A stretch of 64,000 nucleotides of DNA from positions 2,232,001 through 2,296,000 of the forward strand of contig CBDFGK010000003.1 of assembly GCA_965247075.1 (NCBI GenBank), in the 5' to 3' direction. The translations under genes and the position numbers were made by a program. This document shows positions 32,576 through 40,849 of the stretch, one piece after another (position 1 is the stretch's first letter; the number at the start of each line of letters is the position of its first letter). The stretch is from CBDFGK01 sp965247075. GTDB taxonomy: Bacteria > Pseudomonadota > Gammaproteobacteria > Pseudomonadales > Halieaceae. Below the pieces are notes generated by a model that was not told the DNA's origin, made no database searches, and worked only from the letters and a program-made list of their open reading frames with translations.

Positions 32576-34747
32576 GTGTACAAGATTCATCTTGCACTGG
32601 TGGCGCTGGCGATAGTTTACGATGCTGAAGCCGCCACCGGCGCCGAGCATCACAAGAACCCCGGTCACCACGACATCGAAGAGGTTTTCGTCAGCGCCCC
32701 TTTTCAGGATTCCAACGCTGAAACCACTTTGCCGGTCAATTCCCTTTGGGGAGAAGAACTTCAACGGGAGATGGCCAATAGTCTTGGCGACGCCCTCAAG
32801 AACCAGGTCGGCGTCCACGGCGCCAGCTTTGGGCCGGGGGTTGGTCATGTCATTATCCGCGGCCAGTCGGGGAAACGGGTGCAGGTGATGCAGAACAGCG
32901 TCAACAACGTCGATGCCTCATCCGTCAGCCCGGATCATGCAAACGGCCTGGCGCCCATCCTGGCAAAACGTATTGAAGTGGTGCGCGGCCCCGCCACGCT
33001 GCTCTACGGCAACGGTGCAATCGGCGGCATCGTGAACGTCATCGACGAAAGAATTCCCGAAAGTTCATTCAGCCGCCCGGAGTTTGCACTGGAACATTCT
33101 TACGACACCAACAACAGCGAGAACCAATCCATCGCCCGGCTAAACTTGTCCGCCGGCCGGTTGAATATACATCTGGACGGCTACACCCGGGATAGTGACG
33201 AGGTGGAGATTAATGGTTATGCAATAGACGCCCGGGCGCTGGAAGCTGAAGATGAACATGAGGGAGAAGAAGACGAAATCATCAACAGCCACGGATTTAT
33301 CGCCAACTCTGAGGCCCGGGCAAGCGGATACACTCTTGGCTTTTCTCTGTCCTCTGACCGCGGCTTTCTTGGCCTGGCGGTGAATGAACTCAACAGTGAG
33401 TATGGCTTGCCTCCCGGCTCCCATGGCCATGACGAACATGAACCGGGTGAACCTGACCCGGATAGACAGGGCGTGTTTGGAACGAAGGAAGAAGCCGACG
33501 AACATGGGGAAGAGGGGCAGGAGTTGGTTCGCGTAGACATGGAGCAGACCCGTTACGACCTGGCCGGCGAACTGGAGTTCCACGACAGTCTGATGGACTC
33601 ATTGCGTTTCAATATCAACTACACGGACTACGAGCACACTGAAATAGAACTATCGCCGGATGGCGATGCCACCCCGGGAACCCATTTCAGTAATGCAGGC
33701 ATTGAAAGCCGCCTTACACTGAAGCACCACCCGATTGGCGACTGGCAGGGCCTGCTTGGCATGCAGGTGGCGAATACGAAATTCAGCGCCACGGGTGCGG
33801 AGGCGTTCATCCCGAAAATCAACAAAAACACCCTGGCTGTCTTCGCCATAGAAAGGTTTGAAGCGAGCAAAAGTACCTGGGAGTTCGGGTTCCGTTGGGA
33901 ACGCAACCGGCTTGCCATGCGTGGCCGCTGCGATACCACCGAAGATTCGTACAGCTTGTCCGGCAGTTACCTCCGCAACCTTTCCAGAAAAAGTAGCCTG
34001 CTGCTCGCCATATCACATTCCGAGCGGACGCCCACCCTGGAGGAACTCTATTCCAATATAGATACGGCAAGCTGCGCCCGCCCACTCAATGATGAAAGGT
34101 TGACGCTTCATTCCGCCACGGCGTTGTTCGATCTGGGCAACCCCGAACTCGGCAAAGAGGCGTCAAACAATATCGACATCGGCTATAGACGCCATTCCGG
34201 CAAGTGGACATTGGAAGCCAATGCCTACTACAACTCGATCAAGGATTATGTGTACCTGCTGGAAACCGGCGAAACGTTTGAAGGTCAGGAAATTGCCGCT
34301 TATTTCTCTCGGGATGCGGACTTCTACGGGCTGGAGGGCAGCCTGGAATTGTCGCTTTTCAGTAACGATGCGGGCCGAATGGACATCAACTTTACCGGCG
34401 ACTATGTGAGAGCCCGATTTGACCGGGGAGGCAATGTGCCGCGCATTCCGCCGGCCCGTGTCGGCCTCGAACTCGGCTGGTATGCCAACAACTGGTCTGC
34501 TGACCTGAGGCTGAAGCAGGTGCTGGACCAGAACGATGCGGCTATCGGGGAATCTGGAACCGACGGCCATACCCTGTTCGAACTCTACGCGGACTATCAT
34601 TGGGAAATCGGCAAGGGTGAAGTGTTGTTGTTCGCCAGGAGCACCAATATCCTGGATGAAGAAATCAGGAGTCACACTTCATTCCTCAAGCACCATGCGC
34701 CCGAACCCGGTCGCGGCATCCGCATGGGTCTGCGCTACATTTACTGA
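32576..34747 (+). CDS. TonB-dependent outer-membrane receptor, zinc-type (ZnuD-like)
   Basis: 723 residues. A leader, then a TonB-box-like EEVFVSA, the plug (SLGDALKNQVGVHGASFGPG, VIIRGQSGKRVQVM, RIEVVRGPATLLYGNGAIGG) and a 22-strand barrel ending in an aromatic residue (MGLRYIY). Two extracellular loops are rich in acidic residues and His (LEAEDEHEGEEDEIINSHG; HGHDEHEPGEPDPDRQ with KEEADEHGEEGQ). Clusters like these bind metal in ZnuD-type zinc receptors. The start is GTG at 32576 with CAGGAG upstream. No Zur box could be seen in the 230 bp before it. Confidence 0.85.
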   Translation: MYKIHLALVALAIVYDAEAATGAEHHKNPGHHDIEEVFVSAPFQDSNAETTLPVNSLWGEELQREMANSLGDALKNQVGVHGASFGPGVGHVIIRGQSGKRVQVMQNSVNNVDASSVSPDHANGLAPILAKRIEVVRGPATLLYGNGAIGGIVNVIDERIPESSFSRPEFALEHSYDTNNSENQSIARLNLSAGRLNIHLDGYTRDSDEVEINGYAIDARALEAEDEHEGEEDEIINSHGFIANSEARASGYTLGFSLSSDRGFLGLAVNELNSEYGLPPGSHGHDEHEPGEPDPDRQGVFGTKEEADEHGEEGQELVRVDMEQTRYDLAGELEFHDSLMDSLRFNINYTDYEHTEIELSPDGDATPGTHFSNAGIESRLTLKHHPIGDWQGLLGMQVANTKFSATGAEAFIPKINKNTLAVFAIERFEASKSTWEFGFRWERNRLAMRGRCDTTEDSYSLSGSYLRNLSRKSSLLLAISHSERTPTLEELYSNIDTASCARPLNDERLTLHSATALFDLGNPELGKEASNNIDIGYRRHSGKWTLEANAYYNSIKDYVYLLETGETFEGQEIAAYFSRDADFYGLEGSLELSLFSNDAGRMDINFTGDYVRARFDRGGNVPRIPPARVGLELGWYANNWSADLRLKQVLDQNDAAIGESGTDGHTLFELYADYHWEIGKGEVLLFARSTNILDEEIRSHTSFLKHHAPEPGRGIRMGLRYIY

Positions 34748-34790
34748 ACAGACGTACTAAACAGGTGCCGCACCCGGAAGAGGCTCATGC

Positions 34791-35081
34791 TTGACATACA
34801 GAGGGGGGGTTAACATCGTATTCGGGAAGTTCAAGAATAAGCACATAAAATGCAGAGAGTGCCACAGAGAGTTTGTTACGAAGGAAGAGAAAAAACGGAC
34901 GTTAATATTGCTCTGGGCCTCGTCGTTGATGGACTGCAGGACAATTATGATAGGGCGGCTGCAAGCCGGTGATTCTTTTGGATTTGTAATAGCGTCCTTT
35001 CTGAACGGGCAGGAGTATATCGATAGTACTACGGGTCTACTGGCTGATTTCGCTCTCGACAATCCTGATCTTTGGGACTAG
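34791..35081 (+). CDS. Hypothetical small protein
   Basis: 96 codons from a TTG. The text HIKCRECHREFVTKEEKKR is followed by a hydrophobic piece, then IGRLQAGDSFGFVIASFLNG and LADFALDNPDLWD. I do not recognise it. It might be a real small protein starting at an internal ATG (34926), or a remnant. No good ribosome site is visible, and the opposite strand also has an open frame. Confidence 0.25.
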   Translation: MTYRGGVNIVFGKFKNKHIKCRECHREFVTKEEKKRTLILLWASSLMDCRTIMIGRLQAGDSFGFVIASFLNGQEYIDSTTGLLADFALDNPDLWD

Positions 35082-35098
35082 CTTGCGCTGACAAACCA

Positions 35099-35635
35099 CT
35101 AGAGTGAGTCGCCACACTGCAGCATTGTTTTGCAATACCGACACAGGTACTGGCTGTCTCCGCGCAGTACCTTGTTGTGGCGTCGTGTAGACAGTGTATG
35201 GCTGCGGCATTGGCATTGATAATCAAACCGTCGCTGACGCCGCAGTGGAATGCCACTGAGATCGTAGTTGCCGGTAACGCTGTCATCGGCCCCAAAGGCG
35301 GCCATCAGGCCACGCCACTCTTCTCCGTGAGGCAAAATGTGGTGACGTCGACTGCGTCTGTCGCCGTAGAGTTGGTGCACAATATAATGCGCGACCTCGT
35401 GCGGCACGGTTCTCGCCAGGTTGTCGTCAAAGTACTTGGCGAAGATCCAGGGATTGTAACGAATCTGGCTGTGGCGGCCCTTGATTTTGAACATGCCCGC
35501 GCTGCTACCCGGCAGGTCGAACACGACATCAATGTCGGGAAATTTCTGCTCGAAAATACCTTCTGCCTGACGGATATAATCCACGGTGTGTTCAACTGCC
35601 AGTAATTGTTGGGCCTTGCCTATGGGTTCAATCAT
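35099..35635 (-). CDS. sprT: SprT-family zinc metalloprotease
   Basis: 178 residues. The active site is PHEVAHYIVHQLYG (HExxH) with HGEEWRGLMAAFG after it. A C-terminal zinc ribbon follows: YQCQCRSHTLSTRRHNKV and YLCRYCKTML. The middle IRYNPWIFAKYFDDN also fits SprT. The SprT domain is related to the Spartan protease that removes DNA-protein crosslinks; the bacterial role is poorly known. The next gene on this strand begins upstream at 36850 and ends 12 bp away. Confidence 0.87.
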   Translation of the reverse strand: MIEPIGKAQQLLAVEHTVDYIRQAEGIFEQKFPDIDVVFDLPGSSAGMFKIKGRHSQIRYNPWIFAKYFDDNLARTVPHEVAHYIVHQLYGDRRSRRHHILPHGEEWRGLMAAFGADDSVTGNYDLSGIPLRRQRRFDYQCQCRSHTLSTRRHNKVLRGDSQYLCRYCKTMLQCGDSL

Positions 35636-35647
35636 GGATGGATGGCA

Positions 35648-36850
35648 TCACTGGGGCGCGTCCAACAGTTGATCGATCAGTTTGGCATCGGCGCCAAACT
35701 CCTGCAGCAGGGCGCGGTTATGTTCGCCTACAGCGGGTGCCCGGCTGGGCTGTCGTTTTACTTGCCCGTCCAGATAGAGGGGGCTGTCAACGGTGCGTTC
35801 GCCACTGCTATCGTCAAATTCGGTCAATAGGCCGGCGGCGCGGGTTTGTTTATCGTCACAGTGATCGACAGCCCGGGCAATTGCGCCGCAGGTAACGCCA
35901 CATGCGGCGAATCGTTCGCGCCAATATTCCCAGTCGCTTTGCGCGAAAGCGGCTTCCAGCAACGCTTTCAGCGCTGCGGTGTTTTGCTGGCGCAGGGCGA
36001 GGTCGCAAAAACGCGAATCTTCTATCCACTCTTCGTGACCGACACAACGGGCGAGTTGTGGCCAGACCTTGTCTTGTACTTGCGGGAGAACGGCCAGCAT
36101 AAACCAGCGGTCGTCCTGGCAGCGGTAGATATTGGTGAAGGCACTGAGGTTTGCAACGTCTATTTTTTTGTCCATGTCGGCACCATCCAGCGCGGCCTGT
36201 ATGTAGATGCCATTAGACCAGAGGCCGTTAGCCAGCAGGGACGTACCTACCATGCCTCCCTCACCGGTGCGCTGGCGGCGGTACAGGGCTGTCACGATGG
36301 CACCGTACAACATGTTGGCCGCCATGTGGTCGCCCATCGCGGGTACTGAAATTGCGGGTGGGGTTTCGGCGGTCGCGCGAACCGAGTCCATCAGCCCGGA
36401 GCGTGCCCACCAGGCGGTAGCATCATAGCCGGTATTATTTGCCTCGGGTCCAGTCTCGCCATAGGGCGTGAGCGATGCGTATATGGTGCGCGGATTGACT
36501 GCGCGGATATCCGTGTAGCCCAGCCGCAGGCGTTCACGTACGGGCAGGGGATAATTGGTGATAAATACATCGGCCCGGGAAATCAGGGTGTCCAGAAAGG
36601 TTCGAGCGGCAGGCTGCTTGAGATCCATTGCCAGGCTTTCCTTATTGCGATTGGTGAGCGACCAGGGGTAGTTGCTGTCGCCGACGGGCAGTCCAGGCAA
36701 ATGCTTGAGCAGCCGGTAACCGTCACCGCCAGGCGGTTCTATTTTTATGACCCGTGCCCCAAAGTCCGAGAGGATAGTCCCTGCTGCTGGGCCGGCTACA
36801 AAACTGGCGCAGTCAATGACCAGCAGATCGTCAAACAATTGTTCAGACAT
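35648..36850 (-). CDS. CaiB/BaiF-family acyl-CoA transferase
   Basis: 400 residues: LFDDLLVIDCASFVAGPAAG, ILSDFGARVIKIEPPGGDGY, NRNKESLAMDLKQPAAR, then YASLTPYGETGPEANNTGYD and the C-terminal part of class III CoA-transferases. It is only distantly related to the copy at 1359. Substrate unknown. The ATG at 36850 is preferred; a GTG at 36859 is in frame. Confidence 0.83.
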   Translation of the reverse strand: MSEQLFDDLLVIDCASFVAGPAAGTILSDFGARVIKIEPPGGDGYRLLKHLPGLPVGDSNYPWSLTNRNKESLAMDLKQPAARTFLDTLISRADVFITNYPLPVRERLRLGYTDIRAVNPRTIYASLTPYGETGPEANNTGYDATAWWARSGLMDSVRATAETPPAISVPAMGDHMAANMLYGAIVTALYRRQRTGEGGMVGTSLLANGLWSNGIYIQAALDGADMDKKIDVANLSAFTNIYRCQDDRWFMLAVLPQVQDKVWPQLARCVGHEEWIEDSRFCDLALRQQNTAALKALLEAAFAQSDWEYWRERFAACGVTCGAIARAVDHCDDKQTRAAGLLTEFDDSSGERTVDSPLYLDGQVKRQPSRAPAVGEHNRALLQEFGADAKLIDQLLDAPQ

Positions 36851-37157
36851 GGTGAGCACTCGCTGTTTGAAAACTATACCGGGTATAGGAGAAAAAGCAG
36901 GTCTATTTATCTATTGGTTTTCATAACACTTTAAAGGCAGCCAGCGTCCATCAATCTCAAAACCCCAAGTGCTGTGGATCACACTGGCTGCCACAAATGG
37001 CAAAGCAAAGTCGTACAGGTCGAAGCGAAAAAGAGTGAGACAGCAGAGGGCGAGAAGAAAAGTTGCACCGTAGGAATAGTATGCATCTACCTCTATGATA
37101 CTGCGACAGTGGCGGAACGTGTCAACCTCATATGGACAGTCATTTCAAAGATAACAT

Positions 37158-38225
37158 CTATTTCACGTAGCCGGCGGCTGTCAATGTTGGGAAGTTGACG
37201 CGATCATCGATAATGGTGTCATCGCCGGATTCAACAATAGGGTTGATAGCCACCGTCTCCGGCGGCATGGGTACGATTGGTCGCCCCCGCACAAAACGTT
37301 CCGGATGACGTTTATAGCGCCCATCAAGCACGCGTTGTTTCTGTACGGCAACCTCGTGATAACGGCCCGTGAAGACCTGTTCCGGGGTAAAGCCTGCCAG
37401 GCCACTGTGATGGTGCTCGACGTTGTACCAGTCAAAATAAGCCTCGCACCAGTGCCTGGCATGGGATACATCCGTGAAGCGGCCCGGATAATCCGGTTGA
37501 TACTTTTGCGTCTTGAACTGGCTTTCACTGAACGGATTGTCATTGCTCACCCGGGGACGGCTGTGACTGCACGTCACATCCAGTTCACGCATCAGGTCCA
37601 GGTATCCGTGCGCAATCATCGGCGATCCGCGATCCTGATGCAGCGTGAGCTGACCTGGCGCTATGTCGTAACGGGCCGTAGCTTCGTCCATCAGTTGCCT
37701 GGATAACGCACTGTTCTCTTTGAGTGAGACCATCCACGCCACAACCAACCGGCTGAACAGGTCAAGCACAACGTAGAGTGATAGATAAATACCCCGGCGG
37801 ACCAAGGGGAGCTTCGTTATATCCCACGTCCAAACATCATTAGGGGCGCTGGCCAACAGCCTGGGAACCGCATGGTGCTGGGCTGGCCGTTGGTGCCGAC
37901 GGTCACCGTTTTCATGTAAGCCACGAAGAATGCGGTGCATCGTGCTCACCGAACACAAGTACTTATCCTGCTCCAATAAGCGCTGGTACACTTCTGCCGG
38001 CGGCTGATCACAAAAGGGGTCACTGTGCAGTGTCTCGACTACGACAGCACGCTCCTGATCACTGAGGGCGCGTGGCTGCACCGACTGCTTACGACAGCGC
38101 CGCGGGGGTTCATCGTTGGCGGCCCGCTTCCGGTGTGCGTATACCGTGCTTCGATTGAGGCCCAGCGCATGACACGCCCGCGTCAGTGGCAGTCTTTCAG
38201 GGCGATGCGTAATCACGTTATTCAC
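37158..38225 (-). CDS. IS3-family transposase OrfB (DDE integrase)
   Basis: 355 residues: an HTH_21-type start (LPLTRACHALGLNRSTVYAH), then the rve integrase core with the three acidic residues expected in VWTWDITKLPL, YVVLDLFSRLVV and SDNPFSESQFKTQK-type NDNPFSESQ. ATGA overlap with OrfA suggests coupling instead of the frameshift used by other IS3 elements. The gene looks intact. Confidence 0.9.
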   Translation of the reverse strand: MNNVITHRPERLPLTRACHALGLNRSTVYAHRKRAANDEPPRRCRKQSVQPRALSDQERAVVVETLHSDPFCDQPPAEVYQRLLEQDKYLCSVSTMHRILRGLHENGDRRHQRPAQHHAVPRLLASAPNDVWTWDITKLPLVRRGIYLSLYVVLDLFSRLVVAWMVSLKENSALSRQLMDEATARYDIAPGQLTLHQDRGSPMIAHGYLDLMRELDVTCSHSRPRVSNDNPFSESQFKTQKYQPDYPGRFTDVSHARHWCEAYFDWYNVEHHHSGLAGFTPEQVFTGRYHEVAVQKQRVLDGRYKRHPERFVRGRPIVPMPPETVAINPIVESGDDTIIDDRVNFPTLTAAGYVK

Positions 38226-38626
38226 ACATCTTTCCCACTGCGCAAACGATCGAGCATCGACAAGGCTTTTTTTTGCAAATCCAGACAGTCGTTGGCAATC
38301 TCCAACTTGCGGTTCAAACGATTGTTCTCTTTCACAAGCTGCTTTATGCGACGCTGAGCGGGCGTTTTCGAGGGTGCAGGGCCGGGAGCACTCTTGGTCA
38401 GGCCGGCAATACCGCCTTGTGCATACTCACGGCGCCAGGCGGAGAGTTGATTACTGTACAGTTTCTCACGGCGTAACAAGGCGCCGAGTTCACCATGCTT
38501 ACAGGCATCAGCTACGGCTAGAATGCGCAGTTTGTATTCCGGCTTGAACTGGCGGCGCGTGCGTTTCTCCAGTGCGGGCTCTGGTGTGACTTGTGTATTG
38601 AGTGGATCTGAGTGTGGTTTTGGCAT
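38222..38626 (-). CDS. IS3-family transposase OrfA
   Basis: 134 residues. RRQFKPEYKLRILAVADACK and GELGALLRREKLYSNQLSAW form the helix-turn-helix of IS3 OrfA; a leucine-zipper-like tail (IKQLVKENNRLNRKLEIAND) follows. It is translated first and overlaps OrfB by 4 bases. Confidence 0.88.
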   Translation of the reverse strand: MPKPHSDPLNTQVTPEPALEKRTRRQFKPEYKLRILAVADACKHGELGALLRREKLYSNQLSAWRREYAQGGIAGLTKSAPGPAPSKTPAQRRIKQLVKENNRLNRKLEIANDCLDLQKKALSMLDRLRSGKDV

Positions 38627-38797
38627 TGCATGGTTCCTGCATTCATAGCCCTGAAATATATGTTATCCCAAACAGGGAGTGTATGGGCGCAGGTTGACAC
38701 ACAGGGGTGGTTGCACTCTGCACCCGCTGGGAGTTCCTCAATGCGCACAATGCCGCGTTTGCAGACAGGGCATTTTCTTTCTGTAACACTCAAACTA

Positions 38798-39967
38798 GTG
38801 TAGTGTCCTAAACATACTATACATTTTGCAAGACCGCCTTGGCTCGGCCCACCTTTTCCAATATCCCTTCCGCATTTTTTGTCCAAACGAAGGGCTTTGG
38901 TGATTCGTTATGCCGATCAATAAATTCCGTGATTGCCGCCTCAAGCTCTTTAACAGAATTAAAGACACCCCGTTTCAACTGCTTTTGTGTTAACAACCCG
39001 AAGAAGCGCTCCACCAGGTTGAGCCACGAAGAACTTGTCGGAATAAAATGAAGACTTACCCTCCTGTTGCGCGACAGCCACCTCCTCACTTTCTCGTGCT
39101 TGTGGGTGCTGTAGTTATCAACTATTAGGTGCAACTCCATTTCTTTCGGCGTTTGCTTCTCTACAGTTTTTAGAAAAGATAAAAACTCCTGATGCCGATG
39201 TCGCTGCCTGCACTGTCCAATAACTTCTCCAGTCGCCACATGTAACGCTGCAAATAGCGTACTTGTACCATGTCGCTTGTAGTCGTGGGTCATCGTGCCG
39301 GCACGCCCTTTCTTCAGCGGAAGGCCCGGCTGGGTGCGATCCAACGCCTGGATAGAAGATTTCTCATCAACACAGAAAACCACTGCATTTTCCGGAGGAG
39401 ATAAATAAAGCCCCACAACATCTTCCAGCTTTTCCTCAAACCGAGGATCATTGCTGACTTTGAATCCCATCAGCAGATGCGGTTTAAGTCCGGACTCCTG
39501 CCACACACGATTTACAAAACTATGCGTCGTCCCCAACTCTTTTGCCAGTGTTCGCGTGGACCAGTGTGTCGCATCTTTCGGTTTGGACTGCGTGGTCATC
39601 TTGATTATTATGGAACGCAACCTGGCTTGATCTGCACTCTTCCTACCCCCTTGATTTTTGCCACGGGGCAGTTCTCTTTTGATGCCGTCATAACCGTGTA
39701 CAGCGTAGCGGTTTCGCCAGCGACCAACCTTATGCGCGGTTATTTTGAGTTGCTCAGCTATCTCAATATTGCTATGCCCTTTTGATGCCATCCAAATGAT
39801 TTTGGATCGCTCAATCAAGCGTATAGGCGCTTTCCGGCTGCGGATCGTTTTCTTTAGTATGTTTTCCTCTTCCGGTGTTAACTGAATCTTTACTGCTGTG
39901 TTCATCGGATGCCCCCGGCAAATAACCGGGGCTATTATATATGATTAGTTTGTTTAGGACACTACAC
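38798..39967 (-). mobile_element. Complete IS630-family insertion sequence
   Basis: 1170 bp with matching ends: GTGTAGTGTCCTAAACA at the left and its complement at the right (TGTTTAGGACACTACAC). It is flanked by TA on both sides (38796-38797 and 39968-39969), the TA target duplication of the IS630/Tc1 group. It sits precisely between two tandem copies of the zinc-ribbon gene; excision would place CAAAC-TA-GTCTTC together. Confidence 0.88.
38817..39905 (-). CDS. IS630-family transposase
   Basis: 362 residues. A HTH region (GHSNIEIAEQLKITAHKVGR) is followed by a DDE domain: FCVDEKSSIQALDRTQPGLP (first D), LHLIVDNYSTHKHEKVRRWL (second D), and FIPTSSSWLNLVERFFGLLT with the final acidic residue. 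It looks intact and is probably active. Confidence 0.92.
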   Translation of the reverse strand: MNTAVKIQLTPEEENILKKTIRSRKAPIRLIERSKIIWMASKGHSNIEIAEQLKITAHKVGRWRNRYAVHGYDGIKRELPRGKNQGGRKSADQARLRSIIIKMTTQSKPKDATHWSTRTLAKELGTTHSFVNRVWQESGLKPHLLMGFKVSNDPRFEEKLEDVVGLYLSPPENAVVFCVDEKSSIQALDRTQPGLPLKKGRAGTMTHDYKRHGTSTLFAALHVATGEVIGQCRQRHRHQEFLSFLKTVEKQTPKEMELHLIVDNYSTHKHEKVRRWLSRNRRVSLHFIPTSSSWLNLVERFFGLLTQKQLKRGVFNSVKELEAAITEFIDRHNESPKPFVWTKNAEGILEKVGRAKAVLQNV

Positions 39968-40248
39968 TAGTCTTCATAACACTTTAAGGGCAGCCAGCGT
40001 CCATTAATCTCGAAATACCAGGTGCTGTGGATCACACTGGCTGCCACAAATGGCAAAGAAAAGTCGTAAAGGTCGAAGCGAAAAAGAGTGAGCCAGCAGA
40101 GGGCGAGAAGAAAAATTGCACCGTAGGAATAGTATGCATCTACCTCTATGATACTGCGACAGTGGTTGCACTCTGCACCCGCTGGGAGTTCCTCAATGCG
40201 CACAATGCCCCGTTTGCACACCGGACACGGTCGCTCTTTGTGAGTCAT
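39967..40248 (-). CDS. Small zinc-ribbon membrane protein, copy B (intact)
   Basis: 93 residues. An N-terminal zinc ribbon (CPVCKRG and AGAECNHC, CxxC...CxxC) is followed by two hydrophobic spans, YGAIFLLALCWLTLF and DFSLPFVAASVIHSTWYF, and a short tail. AAAGGATTGTT precedes the ATG. It lies about 40 bp behind the end of the extended double-glycine peptide frame, on the same strand. By position it could be an immunity or accessory protein; I know no characterised family. The IS630 element begins at its stop codon without changing it. Confidence 0.65.
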   Translation of the reverse strand: MTHKERPCPVCKRGIVRIEELPAGAECNHCRSIIEVDAYYSYGAIFLLALCWLTLFRFDLYDFSLPFVAASVIHSTWYFEINGRWLPLKCYED

Positions 40249-40408
40249 AACAATCCTTTGCTCGCCGTGCTAAACATGCAGAGAAGCTATTGGTCTGCGG
40301 TGTTCTTTCCTTTGGGCCTTCTGCCACCGCCACCGCAGGAATTGGGCCTTCCGCCATCGTAGTAAGATGCAGCACTATAAACTGAATAAATGGTCGCAGC
40401 TCTCCTTA

Positions 40409-40561
40409 TTAAGGCCCCCCAAGACTTTTGGCGGTGACGTGTGAGGCCAGGCTAACGGCCGCAAAAATTAATGGAAGCACAGCTCCGCTTACCTGCTCCA
40501 TCTCCATTGGAGATAACTCCCTGATCATCGTTGAACCTTGAATTTCCTGTTGAGTATTCAT
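40409..40561 (-). CDS. Double-glycine-type leader peptide, probably frameshifted precursor
   Basis: 50 residues as it stands: MNTQQEIQGSTMIRELSPME, then MEQVSGA and a hydrophobic core, ending TAKSLGGP. RELS..EMEQVSGA is a typical leader with GA in place of GG. AGGGA lies 7 bases before the ATG at 40561. The codons at the end run through six G (C on the plus strand, 40415-40420). One more G would continue the frame to 40287 with ALIRRAATIYSVYSAASYYD and a Gly/Arg/Lys-rich tail ending GKNTADQ, a much more convincing mature peptide. So it is either phase-variable, mutated or misread. Confidence 0.6.
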   Translation of the reverse strand: MNTQQEIQGSTMIRELSPMEMEQVSGAVLPLIFAAVSLASHVTAKSLGGP

Positions 40562-40602
40562 AGCTATTTCCCTATTTGTCATTCTATCCATCGGTTGATG
40601 GC

Positions 40603-40623
40603 TTCCACACCCCATGTGTGAAA
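40603..40623. promoter_or_regulatory. Hairpin upstream of the third precursor
   Basis: TTCCACACCCCATGTGTGAA plus A is a near copy of the perfect hairpin upstream of the two precursors at 7.4 and 8.4 kb (TTTCACACA/TGTGTGAAA). It lies about 42 bp before the ATG at 40561, the same distance as there. The surrounding sequence is otherwise different, so the element itself seems to be kept. Confidence 0.5.
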
Positions 40624-40849
40624 TGAGTTGGGCTACGCCAGCGCTAGGCCCCTGCATATCCCTGATCTTAAGTTAAGCACAATATTGTCGGATTATCTGA
40701 GTAAATGCCACCTAATCTGATTGTAATGAAGGACGAAAGATTGACTACCTGCTCCTGGGTTTAGATGTGTGACCGGTGCAATCCGTGTAACATGGCCCGG
40801 TGATCGCATGCTCAGGACGACGCGATATGAATTCAATTGGTGTGACTAT

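Larger units (their letters stand above)
37113..38706 (-). mobile_element. Complete IS3-family insertion sequence
   Basis: About 1594 bp with terminal repeats (GTGTCAACCT inward from each end), two transposase genes with an overlapping stop/start, and a likely 4-bp target duplication GTGG (37109-37112 and 38707-38710). Removing it joins CGACAGTGG to TTGCACTCTG, which restores the sequence of the paralogous intact gene at about 40160-40180. A remnant of a related end lies at 315-376. Confidence 0.85.
36911..38795 (-). pseudogene. Small zinc-ribbon membrane protein, copy A, split by an IS
   Basis: The two parts (36911-37112 and 38707-38795) together encode KCPVCKRGIVRIEELPAGAECNH and the membrane half ending GRWLPLKCYENQ. 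They are over 85% identical by eye to the intact gene at 39967-40248. A complete IS3 element separates them at the codon region for NH-C. The original start was probably a TTG next to the stop of copy B, before an IS630 element landed there. Copy A is thus inactive. Confidence 0.75.

Noticed and set aside
40193..40375. 60-codon minus-strand frame before the zinc-ribbon gene
   Set aside because: It is in a different frame from both the peptide extension and the zinc-ribbon gene, and has no recognisable content.
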